Assembly: GCA_030836725.1 (NCBI GenBank)
Contig: JAUPLV010000144.1
Span: 1-5,407, forward strand
DNA from: Pseudomonadota bacterium
GTDB lineage: Bacteria; Pseudomonadota; Gammaproteobacteria; Burkholderiales; Thiobacillaceae
Reading direction: 5' to 3'
DNA length: 5,407 nt
The notes beneath the pieces were generated by a model. The model searched no databases. It saw nothing but the letters and a program-made list of their open reading frames with translations, and had not been told where the DNA came from. The translations under genes were made by a program, and so were the position numbers. Position 1 is the stretch's first letter. The number at the start of each line of letters is the position of its first letter. Positions 1 to 5,407 of the stretch are shown here, piece after piece.

Positions 1-625
<625 letters not shown>

Positions 626-629
<4 letters not shown>

Positions 630-1378
630 TTTTTTTGTCTCCGCTGTTTGGGCTTGTCCGTTGATGAATTGAAGGCGACAAGTTTGGGCCAATTTATCCC
701 ACCGTCCTCATGGCAAAACTCTTGAATAAAACCGGCTGTGAAACGATTGACTACTTTGGCGTAGGCGCTAGCGAAGTCTTCGTTTCTGACTTTGGCTTCG
801 TGGCCCAAAGGCTCAATGATTTCATCGTACATGTCGGCGTTGCCAGATATCAGCTCCCAGAACGACTGGCCACATAGCTTGGTGTAATCGCCCTTGTCGG
901 GGCGGTTATCGCGTCCGTAACAACAGCCGTTCACGGCGATCAAATGCTTTTTCTGGCCGTATATGCGTTTTGCCTGCTTGAATTGATCGCGCATTTTTTT
1001 GATTTGGCTGGAATTCCCCCAGTTCGGGCCAGATTTGATCGAGACTATGTATCGAATCTCCTCGCGATCAAATTCCAGATCGATCCCCTCCGCATTGGAT
1101 TTTCGCCCTGCATATGTAAGTGAGCAGACGTGAATGGCTAGCGATTCCAGGAAGTCGCCGAAAATCGTCTCCTCCTGAGAAGAGAGATAAGCATCAAGCA
1201 GTTGTTTTACGAGATCGGGGGCTGTTTCGAGATGCTTTGCCTTGAACAGGTAAGGGTTCTTTCGCGCGAGCAGCTTGCTGAGTTTCAGCCCTTCCAGGCT
1301 TTGCAGCCTTTTTTCGTGGAATTGCGGAATGTTCTTCTCGATGTACGCTGTCAGCGCTGCCTTTGTCGGTTTGGCCAT
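626..1378 (-). CDS. Type II restriction endonuclease, PmeII-like family
   Basis: Predicted to cut DNA not protected by the neighbouring methyltransferase. The 250-residue product has no signal peptide or membrane segment. The run RKNPYLFKAK, the block SSQEETIFGDFLESLAIHV, GIDLEF followed by YIVSIKSGPNWGNSSQ, NGCCYG, GDYTKLCGQSFWELISG and IIEPLG together match what I remember of proteins annotated as PmeII-family Type II endonucleases; I could not run a search. Numbering from the chosen start, the probable PD-(D/E)XK centre is D100 with S113-I114-K115, and E78 in the preceding helix may help bind metal. A serine stands where an acidic residue is typical. The C-terminus is a basic tail. ATG 1378 is preferred over an in-frame GTG at 1414 because it gives a compact start and the GTG lies further inside the methyltransferase domain. 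The first 185 bases overlap the methyltransferase frame. Its TGA overlaps the gatB ATG. Composition is more AT-rich than the gat genes, suggesting transfer. Confidence 0.85.
638..642 (-). promoter_or_regulatory. Ribosome binding site of gatB, inside the endonuclease gene
   Basis: Read on the minus strand this is GGAGA, followed by C and a run of A, with eight bases between it and the gatB ATG at 629. It fits a good Shine-Dalgarno site. It lies within the last codons of the endonuclease gene (CGG AGA CAA AAA AAA TGA). gatB can therefore be initiated independently or by ribosomes finishing the endonuclease. It decides the gatB start. It may be the original gatA-gatB leader that the inserted gene now reads through; that is inference. 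Confidence 0.7.
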
Positions 1379-2210
1379 AAGTTTCTCGATCCTGCAATAA
1401 CACCATTTGAACACCAGTCACCTGGCGGGACATTTCGCAATATTCTTCCAACGCATCAATGCCGATGGCATTTCTGCCGAGTGCCTTGGCAGCCTTGAGT
1501 GTTGTTCCCGAACCGACAAACGGATCAAGTACGGTGTCGCCAGCATCGGTAAAGAGCTTGATGAACCATTCAGGCAAACTTTGCGGGAATGCGGCGCTGT
1601 GATTTTTGTTACCACATTCGGTGGCGAGATGTAGCACATTGGTTGGATAGGCCATCGGCCGGTCAAGCCAGTTGGCGATGTTCTTGCCAAAACCGCTGCC
1701 GACCTGGGAATCGAAACGCACTGTGTCATTTTTTCCGAGTGATTTCAGGCGGGCATCTGCCCAGTCACCCATCGGAACCATGACAGCTTCCTGATTCATT
1801 TTGAATTTTCTCGCCTTAGTGAAATGCAGACAGCGTTCCCAAGAATCCCTGAAACGATTCGGCCATTTTCCGGGGTAGCAGTTGCGCTTGTGCCAGATGT
1901 ATTCTTCAGTCCATAGCCATCCCTGTTTACGTAGCGCGAGTATTAGCTCGATCACGTAAGTATGACGTTCGCCGTTTTCAGCCTTTTCCTTGATATTTAG
2001 TACGAATGACCCTGTGGGTTTCAATACGCGCAGGAATTCGGCCGACCGTTCGAGAAACCAGTCGACATATTTATCAGGTGGAATCCCACCATAGGTGTTT
2101 TTGCGGCGATCCGCATAGGGAGGGGAAGTCACGATAAGGTCGATACTGGAATCGTCAAAGGATTTCAGTACCGTTCCGCAATCTCCATGGATGACGTCGA
2201 TAGTAGGCAT
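1194..2210 (-). CDS. Type II DNA methyltransferase, beta group (N4-cytosine or N6-adenine)
   Basis: Transfers a methyl group from S-adenosylmethionine to an exocyclic amino group of a base, and should protect host DNA from the adjacent endonuclease. The product has 338 residues. The catalytic motif IV is TSPPY (28-32). HSAAFPQSLPEWFIKLF (204-220) is the motif X region, and the SAM-binding motif I is DPFVGSGTT (229-237), followed by AIGIDALEEYCEM (248-260). Catalytic motif before SAM motif defines the beta arrangement. SPPY is commoner in N4-cytosine enzymes, but adenine specificity cannot be excluded. The ATG at 2210 lies four bases after the gatA stop and starts the typical MPTIDVIHGDC opening; the frame stays open further upstream, but only inside gatA. 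No Shine-Dalgarno is visible, so coupling to gatA translation is likely. The family-like part ends near residue 280. The last 60 or so residues are basic, low-complexity and overlap the endonuclease start in another frame, so they may reflect a lost stop codon. Confidence 0.9.
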   Translation of the reverse strand: MPTIDVIHGDCGTVLKSFDDSSIDLIVTSPPYADRRKNTYGGIPPDKYVDWFLERSAEFLRVLKPTGSFVLNIKEKAENGERHTYVIELILALRKQGWLWTEEYIWHKRNCYPGKWPNRFRDSWERCLHFTKARKFKMNQEAVMVPMGDWADARLKSLGKNDTVRFDSQVGSGFGKNIANWLDRPMAYPTNVLHLATECGNKNHSAAFPQSLPEWFIKLFTDAGDTVLDPFVGSGTTLKAAKALGRNAIGIDALEEYCEMSRQVTGVQMVLLQDRETYGQTDKGSADSVHREEHSAIPRKKAAKPGRAETQQAARAKEPLPVQGKASRNSPRSRKTTA

Positions 2211-2214
2211 AACG

Positions 2215-3666
2215 CTACAGTGTGGGTGTCCGGCTGTGCCAGTCGGTAGCGCGCTGATACTGATGGGCGATGTTGAGCATCTTCGCCTCGCTGAAATAAT
2301 TGCCGACCAGCTGCAGGCCGATCGGCAGGCCCTTGGCGTCGAAGCCGCAGGGCAGCGACATGCCGGGCAAACCGGCGAGGTTGGCGGGAATGGTGTAGAG
2401 GTCGTTGAGATACATCTCGACCGGGTCGTCGGATTTTTCGCCGAGCCTGAACGCGGTGCCGGGCGCGGTGGGGCCGAGGATGACGTCGCAGACCTTGAAC
2501 GCCTCGTTGAAGTCGTCGGCGATGAGGCGGCGGATTTTCTGCGCCTGCAGGTAATAGGCGTCGTAGTAGCCATGACTGAGCACGTAAGCGCCGATCATGA
2601 TGCGGCGCTTCACCTCGGCGCCGAAGCCCTGCGCGCGGGTCTTGCAGTACATGTCGTCGAGGTTGGTGTATTCCGGCGCGCGGTAGCCGTAGCGGACGCC
2701 GTCGAAACGCGACAGGTTGGACGAGGCCTCGGCCGGGGCGAGCACGTAGTAGACGGGAATCGCGAGCTTCGAGTTGGCGAGGGATAGTTCGACTGTTGTC
2801 GCGCCGAGCTTTTTCAGTTCGGTCACCGCCGCTTCGACCGCCGCCGCGACTTCATTGTTGAGTCCCTCGGCGAAGAACTCGCGCGGCAGGCCGACGCGCA
2901 GGCCGGCCAGCGGCTGGTTGAGGTCGCGCGTGTAGTCTTCCTTTTCGCGGTCGAGGCTGGTCGAATCGCTGGGGTCGAAGCCGGTCATCACGTTCAGCAG
3001 CAGGGCGCAGTCCTCGGCCGACGGCGCCATCGGCCCGGCCTGGTCGAGGCTGGAGGCGAACGCGATCATGCCGAAACGCGACACCAGACCGTAGGTGGGC
3101 TTGAGGCCGGTGATGCCGCATAGCGCGGCCGGCTGGCGGATCGAGCCGCCGGTGTCGGTGCCGGTGGCGGCGGGCGCCATGCGCGCGGCGACGCAGGCCG
3201 CGGCGCCGCCGGAGGAGCCGCCGGGCACGTAGGCCGTGTTCCAGGGGTTTTTCACCGCGCCGAAATAACTGGTTTCGTTGCTGGACCCCATGGCGAATTC
3301 GTCCATGTTGGTCTTGCCCAGGCTCGGCATGCCGGCGGCCTTGAAGCGCTGGATCACGTGGGCGTCGTAGGGCGCGACGAAGTTGTGCAGCATTTTCGAG
3401 CCGCAGGTGGTGAGCCAGCCGTCGGTGCAGAAAATGTCCTTGTGGGCGATCGGAACGCCGGTCAGCGGGCCGGCCTTGCCGGCGGCGATGAGCGCATCGG
3501 CGGCAGCGGCCTCAAGCAGGGTTTTTCCGGCATCGACGGTAATGAAGGCGTTGATGGCCGGGTTCAGCGCGGCGATGCGGTCGAGGTACTGCTGCGCGAG
3601 TTCGCGGCTGGAAACCTGCCTGGCGGCGAGTTGCGCGGCGAGCGCGGAAAGGGACGTTTCGGACAT
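2215..3666 (-). CDS. gatA: Asp/Glu-tRNA amidotransferase subunit A (glutaminase)
   Basis: GatA is the amidase-signature subunit of GatCAB. It hydrolyses glutamine or asparagine and passes ammonia to the GatB active site to make Asn-tRNA(Asn) or Gln-tRNA(Gln). The 483-residue product has normal family length. The Ser-cisSer-Lys triad is complete: K76 in GVPIAHKD, S151 in GGSSGG and nucleophile S175 in GTDTGGSIRQPA. Spacing between these residues is the same as in the Staphylococcus aureus enzyme (K79, S154, S178). The C-terminus (AHQYQRATDWHSRTP) looks complete, so the downstream insertion did not truncate it. It starts three bases after the gatC stop, so the two are presumably translated together. 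Instead of gatB, the next gene four bases downstream is a DNA methyltransferase. Start ATG 3666 gives the expected N-terminus; its ribosome site is weak, consistent with coupling. Confidence 0.98.
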   Translation of the reverse strand: MSETSLSALAAQLAARQVSSRELAQQYLDRIAALNPAINAFITVDAGKTLLEAAAADALIAAGKAGPLTGVPIAHKDIFCTDGWLTTCGSKMLHNFVAPYDAHVIQRFKAAGMPSLGKTNMDEFAMGSSNETSYFGAVKNPWNTAYVPGGSSGGAAACVAARMAPAATGTDTGGSIRQPAALCGITGLKPTYGLVSRFGMIAFASSLDQAGPMAPSAEDCALLLNVMTGFDPSDSTSLDREKEDYTRDLNQPLAGLRVGLPREFFAEGLNNEVAAAVEAAVTELKKLGATTVELSLANSKLAIPVYYVLAPAEASSNLSRFDGVRYGYRAPEYTNLDDMYCKTRAQGFGAEVKRRIMIGAYVLSHGYYDAYYLQAQKIRRLIADDFNEAFKVCDVILGPTAPGTAFRLGEKSDDPVEMYLNDLYTIPANLAGLPGMSLPCGFDAKGLPIGLQLVGNYFSEAKMLNIAHQYQRATDWHSRTPTL

Positions 3667-3669
3667 GGC

Positions 3670-3957
3670 TTACTCGATGACTTTGGGCACGAGATACAGG
3701 CTGTTCTCGACGGCGGGGGCCACCGCCTGGAAGGCGGTGTGGCGGTCTGTTTCGGTGACGACGTCCTCGCGCAGGCGCTGATGGACCTCCTGCGCGTGGG
3801 CCATGGGAGCGATGCCGTCGGTATCCACTGTCTGCATGGCGGCGATCAGGTCGAAAATGGTATTGAGCTGGGCCTGCGTGGCATGGGCCTGCGCATCGTC
3901 GATTTCGATGCGCGCAAGGCGGGCGATGCGCTTGACGTCGTCCGGGCTGAGGGACAT
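3670..3957 (-). CDS. gatC: Asp/Glu-tRNA amidotransferase subunit C
   Basis: GatC is the small subunit that wraps around the GatA-GatB interface and stabilises the complex. The 95-residue product begins MSLSPDDVKRIARLARIEID, the usual N-terminal helix of the family, and ends with the typical NSLYLVPKVIE segment that threads between the partners. An in-frame ATG at 3993 would add 12 residues (MGFVPVSNQGAF). It is rejected because AAGGTG (3968-3963) sits five bases before ATG 3957, and because the predicted transcription start falls around 3993. First gene of the operon, followed after three bases by gatA. Confidence 0.95.
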   Translation of the reverse strand: MSLSPDDVKRIARLARIEIDDAQAHATQAQLNTIFDLIAAMQTVDTDGIAPMAHAQEVHQRLREDVVTETDRHTAFQAVAPAVENSLYLVPKVIE

Positions 3958-3962
3958 GAAAG

Positions 3963-3968
3963 CACCTT
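3963..3968 (-). promoter_or_regulatory. Ribosome binding site of gatC
   Basis: AAGGTG on the minus strand, five bases before ATG 3957. It settles the choice between this start and the in-frame ATG at 3993. Confidence 0.7.
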
Positions 3969-3974
3969 GATTAC

Positions 3975-4004
3975 TTACGGGAACGAAGCCCATTAGAGTA
4001 TCAT
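3975..4004 (+). promoter_or_regulatory. Candidate mreB promoter, -10 overlapping the gat -10
   Basis: TATCAT (3999-4004) is a five-of-six match to TATAAT on the plus strand. The best -35 at 18-base spacing is TTACGG (3975-3980), which is poor. If used, the mreB leader would be about 48 bases. No better plus-strand promoter was seen in 3958-4058, so this is a tentative call; an activator or a start elsewhere remains possible. Confidence 0.3.
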
Positions 4005-4027
4005 AGCCTCCTTGTTTTTTATGTCAT
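4000..4027 (-). promoter_or_regulatory. Sigma70-type promoter of the gatC-gatA-(R-M)-gatB operon
   Basis: On the minus strand, ATGACA (4027-4022) matches the -35 consensus TTGACA in five of six bases. TATGAT (4005-4000) matches the -10 consensus TATAAT in five of six. The spacer is 16 bases. Transcription would begin near 3993, leaving a leader of roughly 36 bases before gatC. It is the only convincing promoter I found for the five minus-strand genes, including the R-M pair. Confidence 0.65.
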
Positions 4028-4058
4028 TTCGCCGCCTTTCAGGCAGGACGCACACGCC

Positions 4059-5102
4059 ATGTTCAAGTTTTTGACCAGTTATCTCTCGACCGACCTCGCA
4101 ATCGATCTCGGCACCGCCAACACGCTGATTTACGTGCGCGACCGGGGCATCGTGCTGGACGAGCCCTCGGTGGTGTCGATCCGCACCGATGTCGCCGCCG
4201 GCGGCAAGAAAACCGTGCAGGCGGTCGGAGCCGAAGCCAAGCGGATGCTGGGCCGCACCCCCGGCAACCTGCAGGCGATCCGCCCGATGAAGGACGGCGT
4301 CATCGCCGACTTCACCGTCACCGAGCAGATGCTCAAGTATTTCATCAAGAAAGTGCACGACACCCGGATGTTCCGCCCCAGCCCGCGCATCATCATCTGC
4401 GTGCCGTGCGGTTCGACCCAGGTGGAGCGCCGTGCGATCCGTGAATCGGCGATCGGCGCCGGGGCGCGCCAGGTTTTTCTGATCGAGGAACCGATGGCGG
4501 CGGCGATCGGCGCCGGCATGCCGGTGGCCGAGGCGACCGGCTCGATGGTGGTCGACATCGGTGGCGGCACCACCGAAGTTGGCGTGATCTCGCTCGGCGG
4601 CGTGGTGTATGCCAACTCGGTGCGCGTCGGCGGCGACCGCATGGATGAAGCCATCATCAGCTACATCCGCCGCAACTACGGCATGCTGATCGGCGAGGCG
4701 ACCGCCGAGCAGATCAAGAAGAAAATGGGATCGGCCTTTCCCGGCGCCGAAGTGCTGGAAATGGAAGTCAAGGGCCGCAGCCTGGCCGAGGGCGTGCCGC
4801 GCAGCTTCAATGTGTCGTCCAACGAAATCCTCGAAGCGCTGACCGAGCCGCTGAATGCCATCGTCAGCGCGGTCAGGATGGCGCTGGAACAGACGCCGCC
4901 GGAGCTCGGTGCAGACATCGCCGAAAAAGGCATGGTGTTGACAGGTGGCGGCGCGTTGATGCGCGACCTCGATCGCCTGCTGATGGAGGAAACCGGCCTG
5001 CCGGTGATTGTTGCCGACGACCCGCTGACCTGTGTGGTGCGCGGTTGCGGGCGCGCCCTGGAAGACATGGATAAACTGGCGTCGGTGTTCACCAACGAGT
5101 GA
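4059..5102 (+). CDS. mreB: Rod shape-determining actin homologue MreB
   Basis: MreB forms ATP-dependent filaments on the inner face of the cytoplasmic membrane and guides the elongasome that inserts peptidoglycan along the side wall. The 347-residue product has the usual length. Actin-fold motifs are in order: phosphate-1 loop DLGTANT (16-22), the LIEEPMAAAIG segment with catalytic glutamate (141-151), phosphate-2 loop VVDIGGGTTEV (164-174), GGDRMDEAI (191-199) and the adenosine motif LTGGGALMRDLD (294-305). The N-terminus MFKFLTSYLS is probably the amphipathic membrane-binding helix seen in Gram-negative MreB. ATG 4059 is preceded by AGGA (4045-4048) ten bases upstream. It diverges from the gat operon and is followed after 37 bases by mreC. 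This gene order is common in betaproteobacteria. Nothing in it looks damaged. Confidence 0.98.
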   Translation: MFKFLTSYLSTDLAIDLGTANTLIYVRDRGIVLDEPSVVSIRTDVAAGGKKTVQAVGAEAKRMLGRTPGNLQAIRPMKDGVIADFTVTEQMLKYFIKKVHDTRMFRPSPRIIICVPCGSTQVERRAIRESAIGAGARQVFLIEEPMAAAIGAGMPVAEATGSMVVDIGGGTTEVGVISLGGVVYANSVRVGGDRMDEAIISYIRRNYGMLIGEATAEQIKKKMGSAFPGAEVLEMEVKGRSLAEGVPRSFNVSSNEILEALTEPLNAIVSAVRMALEQTPPELGADIAEKGMVLTGGGALMRDLDRLLMEETGLPVIVADDPLTCVVRGCGRALEDMDKLASVFTNE

Positions 5103-5139
5103 GCGCTGCTGAACTAGGTACTGCTGACGGGAACGACTG

Positions 5140-5407
5140 ATGGCGATGCCTGGCCAACTCATGTTCGCCCGCCGGCTGGGCCCGACGGCGCGCCTGTTGA
5201 TCTGGCTTCTGGTCGGCGTGTCCTGTGTGGTGGTCGATGCCCGTTATCACGCGCTCGATGGTTTGCGCAGCGGGTTTTCGCTGTTGCTGCAACCGGCGCG
5301 CGCGATGATGCGCGCACCCACCGATATCGCTGCCGAACTCGGCGGTTTCTTTGTCCGTCACCGTCTCCTGCAAAAAGAGCGAGATGCCCTGCTGACTGAA
5401 CGTGCGT
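5140..5407 (+). CDS. mreC: Rod shape-determining protein MreC (partial, N-terminal 89 residues)
   Basis: MreC is a bitopic inner-membrane protein whose periplasmic domain scaffolds the elongasome and activates PBP2/RodA. The visible part has a short cytoplasmic segment ending RRLGPTAR, one hydrophobic helix (about 18-33, LLIWLLVGVSCVVV), then DARYHALDGLR. It continues into a stretch ending RHRLLQKERDALLTERA that begins the coiled coil. This order is typical of MreC, although the conserved beta-sheet domain lies past the window edge. In-frame ATGs occur at 5140, 5146 and 5161. The first is chosen because GGGAA (5129-5133) precedes it by six bases, but 5146 is nearly as plausible. It follows mreB closely and should be co-transcribed with it. 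Confidence 0.9.
   Translation, partial: MAMPGQLMFARRLGPTARLLIWLLVGVSCVVVDARYHALDGLRSGFSLLLQPARAMMRAPTDIAAELGGFFVRHRLLQKERDALLTERA

Larger units (their letters stand above)
630..2214 (-). other. Restriction-modification cassette inserted between gatA and gatB
   Basis: Two same-strand genes, methyltransferase then endonuclease, fill the space between gatA and gatB, which are usually adjacent. By hand count, 1021-1080 and 1981-2040 each have 27 G or C in 60, while 3181-3240 in gatA has 50 in 60. The composition change and the break in operon order indicate horizontal acquisition. I see no transposase, integrase, inverted repeats or convincing target duplication at either end. The limits given are the gatA stop and the gatB start; the true insertion points could differ by some bases. 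No promoter, terminator or small helix-turn-helix controller gene was found inside. Confidence 0.8.

Noticed and set aside
630..2230. Possible direct repeat flanking the R-M cassette (CGGACAC near the gatA end, CGGAGAC near the gatB start)
   Set aside because: Only six of seven bases match and the positions do not bracket the cassette cleanly; chance is sufficient.
2211..2573. An in-frame upstream extension of the methyltransferase by 121 codons
   Set aside because: It lies entirely within gatA in another frame, is rich in Ser, Arg, Pro and Thr as expected of a shadow frame in GC-rich DNA, and lacks any methyltransferase motif. The ATG at 2210 gives the typical start.
2191..2787. A 198-codon plus-strand open frame opposite the end of gatA
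   Set aside because: It is the complementary shadow of gatA codons, Val/Ala/Gly/Glu rich, with no family motifs.
3358..3996. A 212-codon plus-strand open frame opposite gatA and gatC
   Set aside because: It spans two real genes on the other strand and has no recognisable domain; a GC-rich antisense artefact.
5103..5139. Possible terminator or regulatory site between mreB and mreC
   Set aside because: The 37-base spacer shows no stable hairpin followed by T-run; it only supplies the mreC ribosome site.
3993..5162. A 389-codon open frame on the minus strand opposite mreB
   Set aside because: It is antisense to an intact, strongly conserved mreB. Its composition (His, Arg, Ala, Gly, Asp rich) is typical of antisense frames in GC-rich genes, and there is no recognisable domain.

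Overview
The window looks like a chromosomal segment from a betaproteobacterium. The evidence is the gene neighbourhood (a gatC-gatA-gatB operon diverging from mreB-mreC), the GC-rich codon use of those genes, and close textual similarity of the GatA, GatB and MreB sequences to betaproteobacterial versions as I remember them. I cannot name the genus.

Layout. From 3957 leftwards on the minus strand run gatC, gatA, a DNA methyltransferase gene, a restriction endonuclease gene and gatB, which leaves the window at base 1. From 4059 rightwards on the plus strand run mreB and the start of mreC, which leaves the window at 5407. The 101 bp between gatC and mreB (3958-4058) hold a good sigma70-type promoter for the gat operon and a weaker candidate for mreB. 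The two -10 elements lie on top of each other. No RNA gene, CRISPR array, transposase or terminator was seen.

The remarkable part is 630-2214. A two-gene Type II restriction-modification (R-M) cassette sits exactly between gatA and gatB, which are normally adjacent. Its base composition is clearly more AT-rich than its surroundings. It has no visible promoter, terminator or controller gene of its own. The methyltransferase start lies four bases after the gatA stop, and the endonuclease stop overlaps the gatB start as ATGA. The cassette is therefore wired into the transcription and probably the translation of an essential operon. The methyltransferase frame also runs on for about 60 codons over the start of the endonuclease gene.

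Functionally, GatCAB converts misacylated Asp-tRNA(Asn) and/or Glu-tRNA(Gln) to the amidated forms needed for translation. MreB and MreC start the rod-shape and cell-wall elongation cluster. The R-M pair is predicted to mark self DNA and cut unmarked DNA; its recognition sequence cannot be read from the window.
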